Origin: Methylocapsa aurea
GTDB taxonomy: Bacteria; Pseudomonadota; Alphaproteobacteria; Rhizobiales; Beijerinckiaceae
DNA: 64,000 bases
Assembly (NCBI RefSeq): GCF_000746085.1
Contig: NZ_KN050804.1
Location: 285,064-349,063, forward strand
Reading direction: 5' to 3'
The translations under genes and the position numbers were made by a program. The notes below the pieces were generated by a model. It was not told the DNA's origin and did not search any database. It was given only the letters and a program-made list of their open reading frames with translations. Position 1 is the first letter of the stretch; every line of letters starts with the position of its first letter. This document shows positions 8,274-18,769 of the stretch, one piece after another.

Positions 8274-9515
8274 TCATGAGCGATAATCGCCGTTGATCGC
8301 CACATATTCCTTGGTGAGATCGCAGGTCCAGACCGTGGCGGCGCCTTTGCCCAGGCCCAGATCCACATAAATGTCGATTTCTTGCTCCTGCATGATCTGC
8401 GAGACGTGTTTCTCGTCATAGGCGGGATCGCGCAGGCCTTTGTGGGCGACGCGAACATCGCCGAACCAGATTGCAAGCTTGTCGCGCTCGGCCTTTTCGC
8501 CGGCCTTGCCGACCGCCATGACGATGCGGCCCCAATTGGCGTCCTCCCCGGCGATCGCAGTCTTGACCAGAGGCGAATTGGCGATCGACAAAGCGATTTT
8601 CTTGGCGGCCCCCGGCGAGGCCGCCCCCGCCACCGTGATCTGCACGAATTTGCGGGCCCCTTCGCCGTCTTTCACGACCTGATGCGCGAGATCGAGCAGA
8701 AGGCCATCGAGCGCGGCGCGGAAGGGTCCGAGGCGCCGGTCATTGGCGGCTTCGATCCGAGGCGCGCCGCGCGCCTCTGCCGCGCCTGTCGCAAACAACA
8801 TCAATGTATCGGAAGTCGAAGTGTCGCTGTCGATGGTGATTGCGTTGAAGGAGCCTTGGACGCCCTTCGCCAGCATGGATTGCAAGGCGGCGGCGGCGAT
8901 CGGCGCATCGGTGAAGACGAAGGCGAGCATGGTCGCCATGTCGGGCGCGATCATGCCGGCGCCTTTGGCCATGCCGGCCAGCGTCACCTCGACGCCGCCG
9001 AGGGTCGTCTTGACGGTCGCGACCTTCGGATAGGTGTCGGTCGTCATGATCGCCTTGGCGGCTTCCAAGAGACCGCCAGGCGCCGCCTTTTTGGCGAGGC
9101 GCTCCAGAATGCCGTCGAATTTCGCGGCGTCGAGCGGCTCGCCGATGACGCCGGTCGAGGCGAGGAAGATTTCGGCCGCCGGCGCCCCCGTGGCCTTGGC
9201 GGCGAGCGTCGCGGTGAATTTGGCCGCCTGCGCCCCAGTCTTGCCGGTAAAGGCGTTGGCGTTGCCGGAATTGACGATCAAAGCGCGGGCCTTCCCCGCT
9301 GCCAGCCGGGCGCGGCACCAATCGACGGGCGCCGAGGGGCATTTGGATTTGGTGAACACGCCCGCGACTTGCGTTCCCTTATCGAACAGGGCCAGCATGA
9401 CGTCCGTGCGGTTCTTATAGCGGATTCCAGCCGCGCCGACAGCAAAGCGCACGCCCTCGATGCCGGGCAGATCGGGGAACGATGTGGGCGCTAGCGGGGA
9501 AATTGCGGCGGCCAT
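8274..9515 (-). CDS. argJ: Bifunctional glutamate N-acetyltransferase / amino-acid acetyltransferase ArgJ
   Basis: ArgJ recycles the acetyl group from N-acetylornithine to glutamate in arginine synthesis, and the bifunctional form can also use acetyl-CoA. The 413-aa precursor contains the self-cleavage site: Thr195 in [16 protein letters not shown] becomes the N-terminal nucleophile of the beta chain. The oxyanion-hole region ([11 protein letters not shown]) and the C-terminal [17 protein letters not shown] block are also present. An AAGGAT site precedes the ATG at 9515. It heads the minus-strand run argJ-mutT-ftsE-ftsX. Confidence 0.96.
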   Translation of the reverse strand: MAAAISPLAPTSFPDLPGIEGVRFAVGAAGIRYKNRTDVMLALFDKGTQVAGVFTKSKCPSAPVDWCRARLAAGKARALIVNSGNANAFTGKTGAQAAKFTATLAAKATGAPAAEIFLASTGVIGEPLDAAKFDGILERLAKKAAPGGLLEAAKAIMTTDTYPKVATVKTTLGGVEVTLAGMAKGAGMIAPDMATMLAFVFTDAPIAAAALQSMLAKGVQGSFNAITIDSDTSTSDTLMLFATGAAEARGAPRIEAANDRRLGPFRAALDGLLLDLAHQVVKDGEGARKFVQITVAGAASPGAAKKIALSIANSPLVKTAIAGEDANWGRIVMAVGKAGEKAERDKLAIWFGDVRVAHKGLRDPAYDEKHVSQIMQEQEIDIYVDLGLGKGAATVWTCDLTKEYVAINGDYRS

Positions 9516-9862
9516 GCAATGCGCATCCTTGGGGTTTGAGTCGCGCGGGTTTTGCGCTTGCTTTGCAGGAAGGGGGCGGGCCGCGTCAAGCTGGAGGGAC
9601 GGTTATGGGGAATCTTTCATCCAAGTTGCGCCAAGAGTCGCCGTTACGCTGGGCTAAGGCGGATGACCGGCTGCGACCCTATGATCCGATGAACCGTCTC
9701 CACATCCCACGCCCTTGTGGTTGTCCAGCCGGGCGGCGCTGCTGGACTTTGACGTGAAGAGCACGGATCCTGAATGGCGCGAGAATCGGTGATCACGCCT
9801 CAGCTTGGCTGGAAATGCGAACCAGCTTTTCGTCTGAGGCAAAGATGTAAGGGGAGTTATTA
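9516..9862. other. Divergent intergenic region argJ / transglycosylase
   Basis: This 347-nt gap must hold the promoters of argJ (leftward) and of the lytic transglycosylase (rightward). I see no convincing conserved promoter hexamers, repeat or small gene. Confidence 0.4.
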
Positions 9863-10663
9863 ATGACTAAGGGCCGGCAGCTTAAGACAGTCATCGTCGC
9901 AGCGTTGGTGGCGCTTGTATGGATGGGCGGCAAAGCGGACGCCGCGCAATGCGGCAGCACCGCTGCCGGCTTCGAGGCTTGGAAGAAGCAGTTCGCCGAG
10001 GAAGCGAGGGGAAGAGGGGTCAGCGCCAGTGCGGTCTCGGCCCTCCTGGGAACCAACTATTCGACGGCGACCATCTCGGCGGACCGCGGCCAAAAGAGCT
10101 TCCATCTATCGCTGGATCAGTTTCTCGCCAAGCGCGGAGGCTCGATTATCGCAGCGCGCGGGCGCAAGCTCAAACAATCCCATGCGGCCCTCTTCGCATC
10201 CATCCAGCAAACTTACGGCGTTCCGCCGGGGCCGCTCCTGGCCATTTGGGGAATGGAGACGGGGTTTGGGAGCGTGCACGGGAATCAGAACGCTCTGTCG
10301 GCTGTGGCCACGCTCGCCTATGATTGCCGTCGGTCGGCCTATTTCACGGACCAGCTCTACGCAGCCCTGACATTGATCGATCGCGGAATCCTCTCGGCAA
10401 GCTCGCCCGGCTCGATGCATGGCGAGATTGGCCAGACGCAGTTCTTGCCCAAGAACATCCTGAACTACGGCACCGGCGGAAATCTCGACAATGCGGCCAA
10501 TGCGCTGTCCTCGACGGCGAACTTCCTGAAGGCCCATGGCTGGAGCCCGGGCGCGGGATACCAGCCCGGCGAAGCCAATTTCGGAGCTATCCAGGCATGG
10601 AACGCCGCTTCGGTCTATCAGCGGGCCATCGCGCTTATTGGCCAACAGATTGACGGAAAATAA
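9863..10663 (+). CDS. Lytic murein transglycosylase, MltB-like
   Basis: This secreted peptidoglycan-cleaving enzyme has 266 aa with an N-terminal signal peptide of about 28 residues (hydrophobic stretch VIVAALVALVWMGG). The MltB-type catalytic region has Glu132 in LLAIWGMETGFGSVHG as the likely general acid, followed by LSAVATLAYD and GQTQFLPKNILNYG. It is shorter than E. coli MltB and lacks a lipobox, so it is probably soluble in the periplasm. A strong AAGGGGAG site precedes the ATG at 9863. It has no obvious operon partner. Its product would be 1,6-anhydro-muropeptides. Confidence 0.9.
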   Translation: MTKGRQLKTVIVAALVALVWMGGKADAAQCGSTAAGFEAWKKQFAEEARGRGVSASAVSALLGTNYSTATISADRGQKSFHLSLDQFLAKRGGSIIAARGRKLKQSHAALFASIQQTYGVPPGPLLAIWGMETGFGSVHGNQNALSAVATLAYDCRRSAYFTDQLYAALTLIDRGILSASSPGSMHGEIGQTQFLPKNILNYGTGGNLDNAANALSSTANFLKAHGWSPGAGYQPGEANFGAIQAWNAASVYQRAIALIGQQIDGK

Positions 10664-11187
10664 GGCGCGCTTTCAAGACGCTGAAGAGGTTGGATCAGAA
10701 ATCTGGCTCGTTGCGCGTCGAGCGCAACGCGAGACCAGCCGGTTAACGACCCCTCCGGCCGCAATAGGCGATCCGCGGCTTGAACGCAGCCGCGCGGAAC
10801 GAAAGAGAGCCGCCACAGGACACGTTGCGGCGCTTCCGCCGCTATGGCTTATCACGCCCCAGGCGCGCTTGAGGCAAGGAGTCGCGCGCGGGCTGCAGCA
10901 TCAGAGTTGGATCAAAACCAGAAGATGCGCTTGGTCTCCAATGCGCCCGGACGGGACATCGGGCGCGCCATCGCCGCCAATTCGAATCGCCGGTCTCCGT
11001 TTGGGTTGGCCGAGACTGCCGCGCGGAGCAACTGCCGTCGACGGAGGGCCGTTGCTCGGCGATGAGCTAATTCACTCTTTGGAGTTGCGCTATGCTCACG
11101 TTCGACGACGCCGACGGCGGTCCAACAAGCGAGCGGAATATTGCGAATGCGACAATTCTTTAGCAACAACGGAAATTTGAGGCAGAC
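10664..11187. other. Intergenic region without a recognisable gene
   Basis: The 524 nt hold only short open frames lacking ribosome-binding sites or family-like sequence. A GAGG-containing site just before 11188 serves the next gene. No strong hairpin or repeat is seen. Confidence 0.35.
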
Positions 11188-12069
11188 ATGACTAAGTTCG
11201 CGTTTTGCGACCAATCCGAATCGATCCGCCAATTCGATGCTGCGAATCCGTCTCAGCTGCCATTTGTAGTGCATCAGAGCGCACAGAACGTTTGGGCGCT
11301 TGCGCTCACCGCCGACAATGAATTCATGCTGCTCAAAGGTTACCCAGAAATCCGCAAGACCCTGGGCCTGAAGATCGAGACGCCAGTCTACGAGCATCCG
11401 ACCTGGATCGATAAAGTCAGGGTCCGGACCGTTAACGGCGCGGACCGCATTTACTTCAGCTCCGTCAGGGACGACAACCAGACCGATAAGCCCCGGCCCG
11501 TGGATATCTTCTATCTCAAGGCCACTGCCGGCGGCGCCCATTTCCCCGTTCTTTACACCACGATCGATCCCGCTCAACTGACCTTTCCGCACCCATGCAA
11601 CCCGGCCTGGACCTTCTACAGCTATTCCGGCGATTTTGCCTTTGGAGACAACGATGCCTTGTACCTGTCGAGCGGCCGTTTCATCGGCGGCAAGGTCGGC
11701 ATCTATAAGATCAGCGGAGCGGGCCCGGATGCCGTGACAGGCGCGGTGGCGCGAATCCATTTGGGCCAAGGTCCAATTACGAATCTCTGTTTCCAAAGTC
11801 CGCAGACGTTGTACTTCTCGCGCGGCAACGACATCTGGAAGCTGGATTTGAGCACGATGTCGGAATCGTTCGAGGGCGCGGTCCCGCTGAACAATGCGAA
11901 TGCATGGGTGACGGACATTGCGAGGGTCACCGACGCAGCGCCCCCACCATGGTGGTGGCCCTACATTAGCATTCTACATAAATGGCTCGCCGCTGCTGCA
12001 AAATTCGTGTGGCGCGTTGGAGACGCAATGAGCGTTGGCGGGCGCAGGGCTGACTTGCGCCGCGATTGA
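11188..12069 (+). CDS. Hypothetical beta-rich (propeller-like) protein
   Basis: I do not recognise the 293-aa product. It has no signal peptide. The body alternates short beta-strand-like stretches with Asp/Asn/Gly turns, for example FAFGDNDALYLSSG (149-162) and SPQTLYFSRGNDIWKLDL (204-221), which recall beta-propeller blades. The C-terminus changes character: APPPWWWPYISILHKWLAAA (251-270) is proline/tryptophan-rich and amphipathic, possibly a membrane-association or partner-binding tail. The start has GAGG upstream. A 294-aa open frame on the opposite strand overlaps it but looks like a shadow. It may be a lineage-specific gene. Confidence 0.6.
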   Translation: MTKFAFCDQSESIRQFDAANPSQLPFVVHQSAQNVWALALTADNEFMLLKGYPEIRKTLGLKIETPVYEHPTWIDKVRVRTVNGADRIYFSSVRDDNQTDKPRPVDIFYLKATAGGAHFPVLYTTIDPAQLTFPHPCNPAWTFYSYSGDFAFGDNDALYLSSGRFIGGKVGIYKISGAGPDAVTGAVARIHLGQGPITNLCFQSPQTLYFSRGNDIWKLDLSTMSESFEGAVPLNNANAWVTDIARVTDAAPPPWWWPYISILHKWLAAAAKFVWRVGDAMSVGGRRADLRRD

Positions 12070-12096
12070 CGGCGCAAGCGACCAAGGCGTTCGCCG

Positions 12097-12573
12097 TCAC
12101 TTCGGCGGGTCGAATGTGCAATTTGCGCCGCCGCCGGCTTTTTGCTTCACCTCGGCGGGATCGATTGTGCAATCAAGATCGGACACCGCCTCGAAGATCG
12201 AACCCGCGGCCCCATCCGGCGGCGCCCCCGCCTCGGCGAGCGTCGCGTAGAGTTCGTGCGCTTTCCTACCGTTCGTCGTGACTTTTTTCGCTCCAAACGT
12301 TAGATCGCAGCTGTGCTGGGTGATGTCCACATTGCTGGCCCGGCAACTGACAGCGGCGGACGCAACCGTGATTTTCTTGTCGGATGGATAAGGCGCGTCG
12401 CTCTTCCCATTCAGGAATTTCCCAAGCACAATCTTGTCGCTCGCCTTCACGTCCGGTGAATATTCGGCGACAAGAGCGGCAAGCGCCAAAGCGCCACTGC
12501 CGCTTGCCGATCCTGCGATTGCGGCGTGAGGGGCGAGCAGCAATGGGATTGCAAGAAAAGCGATTGGCTTCAT
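12097..12573 (-). CDS. Hypothetical secreted protein
   Basis: From ATG 12573 the product is 158 aa with a clear signal peptide (MKPIAFLAIPLLLAPHAAIA). AGGGAGGA lies just upstream, which is why this start is preferred over the ATG eight codons earlier. The mature part contains four cysteines (contexts VSCRASN, HSCDLTF, LDCTIDP, ANCTFDP) that could make two disulfides in the periplasm. I do not recognise the family. It converges with the beta-rich gene, the stops being only 27 nt apart. Confidence 0.7.
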   Translation of the reverse strand: MKPIAFLAIPLLLAPHAAIAGSASGSGALALAALVAEYSPDVKASDKIVLGKFLNGKSDAPYPSDKKITVASAAVSCRASNVDITQHSCDLTFGAKKVTTNGRKAHELYATLAEAGAPPDGAAGSIFEAVSDLDCTIDPAEVKQKAGGGANCTFDPPK

Positions 12574-12838
12574 GTGCGGTTCCTCCCTGACGATCATCGC
12601 GGCGGCGGCGCGCGATGGGCGAAAAAGGTCTCTGCGGGCCGGGCTTGCCCCGCGTTCCCGATTCCCGTTTCATCGTGCTCCGGTTTGGCCGTATGGGCAA
12701 TCCCGAACAATGGCCGCAAAATCTGCGTAGGAAATTGCGGCGGGTGGTTAGGCGAATGCATGAAGCTGGAGGCGGTCCGCGGTGTCAGCAAACGGGCGAC
12801 GAGATGGCCGCGTCCCGATGACGAAACAAAGTCGCCTT

Positions 12839-12862
12839 GTTTCAGACCCTGGCGTCTGAAAC
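12839..12862. repeat. Perfect 9-bp stem-loop in the 425-nt gap after the parvulin gene
   Basis: GTTTCAGAC and GTCTGAAAC pair perfectly around a 6-nt loop, 137 nt beyond the stop of the peptidyl-prolyl isomerase gene on the minus strand. It might be a terminator or processing site. Nothing else notable is seen between 12574 and 12998. Confidence 0.4.
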
Positions 12863-12998
12863 TGGTCCGCCTCGCGCGGCTCGGATGGCTCGCGCCGAGC
12901 CGCGCCAGCGAGCAAACCTCGGCCTAGCCCCTATTTTTGAAGAGCGGACGCGGTCAAGGTCAAAAGACCCTTCGACCGCGCCCGATCCTATTGTGCGA

Positions 12999-13874
12999 TT
13001 ATTTCTTGGCTGGGGCCGGAGCGGCGGGAGTCGCGGGCGCAGCGGCCTCCGGAGCCGGCTCCGTGCGCTCGATCTTGGCGGTCTTGCGGAGTTGCGCCAC
13101 CATCTCGCTTTGCGCCTTCTGCACCACATAGCGGCTGACCTGATCCTTGACCTCGTCAAGGGGCGGAAAGGTTTTTTGCCGCTTTTCCTCGACCTGGATG
13201 ATATGCCAGCCGAAGGGGCTCTTGACCGGCTCGGAATACTCGCCGGGCTTGAGCTTGAACGCGGCGTCGCCGAATTCGGGCACCATGCGCTCCTTGGTGA
13301 ACCAGCCGAGTTCGCCGCCTTCCGAACCTGGGTCCTTCGAGACCTCCTTCGCGACCTTGGCGAAATCCTCGCCGCCCTTCACCCGTTTCAGCGCCGCCTG
13401 GGCGTCGGCGTCGGTCGGCACGAGAATATGGCGCGCGCGAATCTCGGTCTCGGGCTTTTGCGCCTTGGCGGCTTCATCATAGGTCGCCTTGACCGCCGCA
13501 TCGGTGACGGCGCTCTTCGCCACCTGGCTGAGCAGGATCTCCATCAGCAGCTTCTCGCGGAAATAGGCGAGCTTTTTCGCGAAATCCGGACCCTGGTCGA
13601 GCTTATCGCTTTGCGCCTTTTGCGCCACCAATGCCCCATCGATCAGGAAATCGAGAATATAGGCCTCGCGCGCCTTGCCTTCGAGCTGCGCCGGGAGGCT
13701 CGCGCCCAGATCCTCGGTGGCGATCTTCACGTCCTCGTCGGTGATTTCCTTCCCATTGACCGTGGCGAGAACCTTCGCCGCGGTTGGGGAAGCCGCGAGG
13801 ATTGCTGGCGCCGCCATGGCCAAGGCGCAGGCCAGACCTGCGGCCAGGGCGCGCGAGGATTGCTTCATGAACAT
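12999..13874 (-). CDS. Periplasmic parvulin-type peptidyl-prolyl cis-trans isomerase
   Basis: This exported folding catalyst/chaperone of the PpiC/SurA/PrsA class has 291 aa. A signal peptide covers about 1-28 (LAAGLACALAMAAPAILAAS). A SurA-like N-terminal helical region follows, then one rotamase domain at about 143-235 with RARHILVPTDADA, GGELGWFTKERMVPEFGDA and SPFGWHIIQVEEKR. A low-complexity Ala/Pro tail ends in AKK. It acts on unfolded outer-membrane or periplasmic proteins in the periplasm. It diverges from secA, fitting a shared secretion role. Two ATGs (13874, 13868) are possible starts; GGAGC precedes the first. Confidence 0.92.
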   Translation of the reverse strand: MFMKQSSRALAAGLACALAMAAPAILAASPTAAKVLATVNGKEITDEDVKIATEDLGASLPAQLEGKAREAYILDFLIDGALVAQKAQSDKLDQGPDFAKKLAYFREKLLMEILLSQVAKSAVTDAAVKATYDEAAKAQKPETEIRARHILVPTDADAQAALKRVKGGEDFAKVAKEVSKDPGSEGGELGWFTKERMVPEFGDAAFKLKPGEYSEPVKSPFGWHIIQVEEKRQKTFPPLDEVKDQVSRYVVQKAQSEMVAQLRKTAKIERTEPAPEAAAPATPAAPAPAKK

Positions 13875-14370
13875 GCGATTCTAGCTCCGGGCTGAAGAGA
13901 AAAAGACTGCCGCCGTGGTCCGGCGGGCGAATTCGGGCTTGAATCTCCGCGCGACGGCGGGCGAAAAGATGCATGGAAGGATGGATTTGACAAGGTCAAA
14001 CCCCAATCTTATCTCTCGGGCCGGTCTCTACGGATTGCTTTTCGGCGCGGCCGCGCCGACTTTCAAAAAAGAATTTCTTGCCGAGGTCCCGCGTTTGGTC
14101 ATTGGTGTTCCGCTCTCCCGAACCAAACAGAAAACCGCGCGTCGCCATGCTTATGAACTCGCCATGGCTATGAGATTGTCCTGAAATCGCTAAAAGCCCC
14201 TTTGCGATCAGCGGCTTCGCAAGATATCGGGCTTGCGCGGGGATTTGGGGCTGGCTTGCGGGGCCACCCGGGGCGGTCGCCGCGTTTGAGCATAAACAAA
14301 GAGAAAGGTAAGAGTGATTTCTCGCAACTTGGAAAATCGCTCTGGCCGCGTCCAGAAAGGTCGTTGAATA
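13875..14370. other. Divergent intergenic region parvulin / secA
   Basis: The 496 nt separate two divergently read secretion genes and must contain both promoters. AGAAAGG lies 9 nt before the secA ATG. I see no secM-like arrest gene, repeat or RNA gene. Confidence 0.4.
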
Positions 14371-17199
14371 ATGTTGGGCTCCCTCGCGAAGAAAATTTTC
14401 GGATCGGCGAATGATCGCCGGCTGAAGGGATACCGGCCCAAGGTCGCGGCGATCAACGCCCTCGAACCTGAACTGCTGAAGCTCACGGATGCCGAGCTCG
14501 CCGCCCGAACCGTGCAGTTTCGCGAAGAACTCGCCGCCGGCAAGAAACTTGACGATCTGCTCGTTCCGGCTTTCGCCACGGTGCGCGAGGCGGCGCGGCG
14601 CGTCCTCGGGCAGCGCCATTTCGACGTCCAGTTGATCGGCGGCATGGTGCTGCACGAGGGCGGGATTTCGGAGATGCGCACCGGCGAGGGCAAGACGCTC
14701 GTCGCGACGCTTGCGACCTATCTCAACGCGCTCGCCGGCAAAGGCGTGCATGTCGTCACCGTCAACGATTATCTCGCCCGCCGCGACGCCGAGTGGATGG
14801 GCTCCATCTATCAGTTTCTCGGCCTCACCACCGGGATTATCGTTCACGGCGTCGAGGACGAGGAGCGCCGCCGCTCCTATGCCGCCGACATCACCTATGG
14901 AACCAATAACGAGTTCGGGTTCGACTATCTCCGCGACAATATGAAATACGAACTCGGCCAGATGGTCCAGCGCGGCCATAATTACGCGATCGTCGACGAG
15001 GTCGATTCCATTCTGGTCGACGAAGCGCGCACGCCCCTGATCATTTCGGGCGCCTCCGACGACAAGTCGGACCTCTACAACGCGATCGACAAAGTGCTCC
15101 CAGGCGTTCGCCCCGAAGACTTCGATCTCGATGAGAAGCAGCGCACGGTCAATCTGACCGAGGCGGGCAACGAGCATATGGAGGAATTGCTGCGCGGGGT
15201 CGGGATCTTGACCGAAGGTTCGCTTTACGAGGCGGCCAATGTCACGATCGTGCACCACGTAAATCAAGCCCTGCGCGCGCATAAATTGTTCCAGCGCGAC
15301 AAGGAATATATCGTCCGCAATGGCGAAGTCGTCATCATCGACGAATTCACCGGCCGGATGATGCCGGGCCGGCGCTATTCGGAAGGCTTGCACCAGGCGC
15401 TGGAGGCCAAGGAACATGTCCAGGTCCAGCCCGAAAACGTGACCCTCGCCTCGATCACCTTCCAGAATTACTTCCGCCTCTATGGCAAACTCGCCGGCAT
15501 GACCGGAACGGCGACCACCGAGGCCGATGAGTTCGCCGAGATCTACAAACTGGACGTCGTCGAGATTCCGACCAACAAGCCGGTCCGGCGCATCGATGAG
15601 GACGACGAAGTCTATCGCACGGCGGAGGAAAAGCTGCGCGCCATCACGCGCGAGATCGAAGACGCCAACGCGAAGCTTCAACCGATGCTGGTCGGCACGA
15701 CCTCGATCGAGAAATCCGAACAGCTCGCGGAGGCGATGAAAAAGCAGGGCTATAAGCAGATCGACTTCACCGAGCCGCAAGCCTTGCAGAAACTCTATGC
15801 GGCGGCCCGGGCGGACAGGCCCTCGAAGCTCTTCGCGGTCCTGAACGCGCGTTTTCATGAACAGGAAGCCTATATCGTCGCCGAGGCCGGCGTCCCCGGC
15901 GCGATCACCATCGCGACCAATATGGCCGGCCGCGGCACCGACATTCAGCTCGGCGGCAATGTCGAAATGCGCGTCGCGCAAGAATGCGCAAATCTCCCGC
16001 ACGGGCCCGAACGCGACCAGAAGGAAGCTGAAATCCGCGCCGAGGTCGAGCGGTTCAAGGCTCAGGCGATCGCCGCCGGCGGCCTCTACATCATCGGCAC
16101 CGAGCGGCACGAGAGCCGCCGCATCGACAATCAGCTGCGCGGCCGCTCCGGCCGCCAGGGCGATCCCGGACGCTCGAAATTCTTCCTGTCGCTGAAGGAC
16201 GATCTGATGCGGATCTTCGGATCCGACCGGATGGAGTCCATGCTGGTCAAGCTCGGCCTCAAGGAGGACGAGGCGATCGTCCATCCGTGGATCAACAAGG
16301 CCTTGGAGAAAGCGCAGCAAAAGGTCGAGGCGCGCAATTTCGACATGCGCAAGAATATTCTCAAATATGACAATGTCATGAACGACCAGCGCAAGGTTGT
16401 CTTCGAGCAACGCCGCGAGATGATGGCGCAGGACTCACTCGAAGAGATGATCGACGAGATGAGGCATGGGGTCGTCGACGACCTCATCGCCAAACATATT
16501 CCGCGCGACGCCTATCCCGAGGCCTGGGACATCGAAGGTTTGCAGCATGCGGTCGAAGGCGCGTTCAATTTCTCTCTCCCGCTCGCCGACTGGGCCAAGG
16601 AGGAAGGCATCGACGAAGAAGACATGCATGAAAGGCTAAAAAAGGCCGCCGACGAAGGCTACGCCGCCCGCGTGGCAAAAAACGGCGTCGAGGTCATGCG
16701 CTATGTCGAAAAGCAGATCATCCTTCAGGCTCTCGATCACCTTTGGCGCGAGCATCTGCTCACCCTCGATCATCTGCGTCAGGTGGTCGGTTGGCGCGGC
16801 ATGGCGCAGCGCGATCCGCTGAACGAATATAAATCCGAAGCCTTCGAGCTTTTCGACGAGTTGATCTCCCGGCTGCGCGAGGTCACGACATCGCAGTTGA
16901 GCCGCGTCGAGGTCGCCTTCGAGCCGCCGCCGAGCCAGATCCAGCCCTCCGAGGTTGCGGCGTTCGATCACGACGGCGGCGCGGCCGGCGCGGCGTTCGC
17001 CGCTCTAAGCAGCGCAAAGGCGGCTCCGCAACTCATCGAGGGCCGCGGTCCGGAGCAGATTTTCGACGCGGGCGCCGCCGATGCGCTCCTGCGCGAGACC
17101 GCCGGCGCCCCGTCGCCCCATGGCAAGGTCGGGCGCAATCAGCCTTGTCCCTGTGGATCAGGCAAAAAATTCAAACATTGCCACGGCGCGATCGTCTGA
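14371..17199 (+). CDS. secA: Preprotein translocase ATPase SecA
   Basis: SecA drives post-translational export through SecYEG. The 942-aa protein has the expected order: NBD1 with Walker A ([13 protein letters not shown]) and DEVD Walker B ([19 protein letters not shown]), the preprotein cross-linking domain, and NBD2 with [17 protein letters not shown] and [11 protein letters not shown]. The helical scaffold/wing region follows. A C-terminal linker leads to the zinc-binding tail [19 protein letters not shown], which binds SecB and phospholipid. The PCPCGSG...CH ligands are intact. Length is slightly above that of E. coli SecA (901), normal for alphaproteobacteria. It stands alone and diverges from the parvulin gene. 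Confidence 0.98.
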   Translation: MLGSLAKKIFGSANDRRLKGYRPKVAAINALEPELLKLTDAELAARTVQFREELAAGKKLDDLLVPAFATVREAARRVLGQRHFDVQLIGGMVLHEGGISEMRTGEGKTLVATLATYLNALAGKGVHVVTVNDYLARRDAEWMGSIYQFLGLTTGIIVHGVEDEERRRSYAADITYGTNNEFGFDYLRDNMKYELGQMVQRGHNYAIVDEVDSILVDEARTPLIISGASDDKSDLYNAIDKVLPGVRPEDFDLDEKQRTVNLTEAGNEHMEELLRGVGILTEGSLYEAANVTIVHHVNQALRAHKLFQRDKEYIVRNGEVVIIDEFTGRMMPGRRYSEGLHQALEAKEHVQVQPENVTLASITFQNYFRLYGKLAGMTGTATTEADEFAEIYKLDVVEIPTNKPVRRIDEDDEVYRTAEEKLRAITREIEDANAKLQPMLVGTTSIEKSEQLAEAMKKQGYKQIDFTEPQALQKLYAAARADRPSKLFAVLNARFHEQEAYIVAEAGVPGAITIATNMAGRGTDIQLGGNVEMRVAQECANLPHGPERDQKEAEIRAEVERFKAQAIAAGGLYIIGTERHESRRIDNQLRGRSGRQGDPGRSKFFLSLKDDLMRIFGSDRMESMLVKLGLKEDEAIVHPWINKALEKAQQKVEARNFDMRKNILKYDNVMNDQRKVVFEQRREMMAQDSLEEMIDEMRHGVVDDLIAKHIPRDAYPEAWDIEGLQHAVEGAFNFSLPLADWAKEEGIDEEDMHERLKKAADEGYAARVAKNGVEVMRYVEKQIILQALDHLWREHLLTLDHLRQVVGWRGMAQRDPLNEYKSEAFELFDELISRLREVTTSQLSRVEVAFEPPPSQIQPSEVAAFDHDGGAAGAAFAALSSAKAAPQLIEGRGPEQIFDAGAADALLRETAGAPSPHGKVGRNQPCPCGSGKKFKHCHGAIV

Positions 17200-17560
17200 C
17201 CGACGCCTTTGCTATTGCCGCGCAAGTTTGACGTGGATCAACGCGCGCCATTCCCGGCAAGCATAGGCTGACTGGTGGACGCAGCGATGGCGATGAAGCC
17301 GGGGCGGATAAGGCCGGCGCGAAATTTCTTCCCTAAATGAGGATGGGCCAGCTGTGGCCCGCCTTCGGCGTGGCGGATCGCCTCGAGCACGCCAAAACAT
17401 GAGGGCCGCAAGGATCCGCGGAGCGCTCTCGAAAAGCTCGTCTCTCATCGGTCATGAAAATCGGATATCGAATCGCCCGCTCGACCGCCTCGTCCGAAGC
17501 TGACGTCCCGCTGCGCGCAAAAGTCGCCATGCTTAAGAAATTCAACGGAGGAACGCACCC
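17200..17560. other. Intergenic region secA / Spy-like gene
   Basis: The 361 nt contain no convincing gene. CGGAGGAA before 17561 is the ribosome-binding site of the next gene. No clear terminator hairpin with a T-run follows secA. Confidence 0.35.
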
Positions 17561-18169
17561 ATGAAAGCTCGCATTTCACGTCCTTTGCCCATTCTTTCCA
17601 TTGCTGCGGCTTTGTTGCTCGGAACAGCCGCGGCGTCGGCTCAGACCGCTGCGCCGCCTGCTCCGCCCGCCCATGAGCACGGCGGCATGGGTCATGACGA
17701 ACACGCCTGCATGGGCGGCGGCATGGAAAACATGAAGTCGATGATGCACGATATGATGACCAAGATGGTCGCGCATACCGACGAGCGCATCACGTCTCTC
17801 AAGACCGATCTGAAAATCAGCGATGCGCAGCAAGCGCAGTGGAATAGCTTCGCCGACGCCCTCCGCTCAGCTGGAAAGTCGATGGAAGGCATGCAGCGCC
17901 ACATGACGAAGTCCGAGGCCTCCAAGCCCGTCGTCGCCGGCGACACCGCCTACCCCGATGCAGGTGCAATCAAGAAGACCGGCCCTGCCCTGGCCAGCAC
18001 CTCCGAGAGCCTTCCGGCCCGGCTCGAAAAGCATGAAAAAATGCTCGCCGAACATCTTGCCACCTTGCAGGCGATTAAAGCGGCGCTCGATCCGCTCTAC
18101 GCTTCGTTCAACGACGAACAGAAGAAGATCGCGGATGGCCTGATGGTTGGTCCGATGGGCGTGATGTGA
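17561..18169 (+). CDS. Periplasmic Spy/CpxP-like (LTXXQ-type) protein with Met/His-rich N-terminus
   Basis: The 202-aa secreted protein has a signal peptide ending near residue 28 (LLGTAAASAQ). The mature N-terminus is strikingly rich in Met and His: HEHGGMGHDEHACMGGGM, then a run with MKSMMHDMMTKM. The remainder is helical and shows the Spy/CpxP-type pattern LKISDAQQAQWNSFADALR and a second LATLQAIKAALDPLYASFNDEQKKIAD. This matches the LTXXQ family of envelope-stress chaperones. The Met/His segment suggests copper or other metal binding, which is inference. A strong GGAGGAA site precedes the ATG. Confidence 0.82.
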   Translation: MKARISRPLPILSIAAALLLGTAAASAQTAAPPAPPAHEHGGMGHDEHACMGGGMENMKSMMHDMMTKMVAHTDERITSLKTDLKISDAQQAQWNSFADALRSAGKSMEGMQRHMTKSEASKPVVAGDTAYPDAGAIKKTGPALASTSESLPARLEKHEKMLAEHLATLQAIKAALDPLYASFNDEQKKIADGLMVGPMGVM

Positions 18170-18408
18170 TCGCGCTAATCGGATAGGATCATTCCCCGAA
18201 CGATCGGAGCTGGAACGATAGGGCGTGACGCCTCCACCCGGAAGCGATCGCGCTTTATCTCGTTTGCTTTATCTCTCGTTTTACGCATGATCTCTGCGCT
18301 TTTTGGGGTCATGCGTGAGCGTGCGTGGTCGCACAGCGGCCCCAGAAGCCCCCCGCTAATCTCCAAACATCGCCGGAACGAACCAACGGCGACCTAAGGA
18401 GAGAAGCA

Positions 18409-18699
18409 ATGATCAATTTCCGCAAGTCCCTCACTGCTGGCCTCGCCGTCGCCGCCCTCGGCCTCGCCGTCGCCACGACCTCCACTCCCGCCGTCGCCGG
18501 AGGCTTCCATCATCACGGTTGGGGATGGGGATGGGGCGCTGCAGGCATCGCGACCGGCCTCGCAATTGGCGCCGCCGCCGCATCCGCTCCCTATTATGGC
18601 TATGGTTACGGCTATCCGGGCTGCGCCTTCGTCAGTCAGCCGGTTGTCGACTATTATGGCAATATCATCCGCTATCAACGCGTCCGCGTCTGCAACTGA
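18409..18699 (+). CDS. Small secreted Gly/Tyr/His-rich protein
   Basis: The product is 96 aa from ATG 18409, chosen because AAGGAGAGAA lies just upstream. A signal peptide spans about 1-30 (LAVAALGLAVATTSTPAVAG). Then comes GGFHHHGWGWGWGAAG, an alanine/glycine stretch and a YYGYGYGYPGC patch, ending in a fixed C-terminal FVSQPVVDYYGNIIRYQRVR block. Proteins of this pattern are frequent in Rhizobiales and are annotated only as hypothetical or exported. No function can be assigned. Confidence 0.75.
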   Translation: MINFRKSLTAGLAVAALGLAVATTSTPAVAGGFHHHGWGWGWGAAGIATGLAIGAAAASAPYYGYGYGYPGCAFVSQPVVDYYGNIIRYQRVRVCN

Positions 18700-18769
18700 G
18701 CGCGGCCTCGCCGCAATCGACGTTGCCGCCGGGGCCCTCTCCCTCCGGCAGCGCCAAGTTGAAGGCCTC

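Noticed and set aside
10912-11796. A 294-aa minus-strand frame overlapping the beta-rich gene
   Set aside because: The plus-strand frame has a ribosome-binding site and beta-strand-like sequence, while the minus frame has neither and lacks homology I can recognise. Not certain.
13996-16410. An 804-aa open frame on the minus strand
   Set aside because: It runs antisense through secA, whose sequence is unambiguous. It is a GC-rich shadow frame of the coding strand with no family features or ribosome-binding site.
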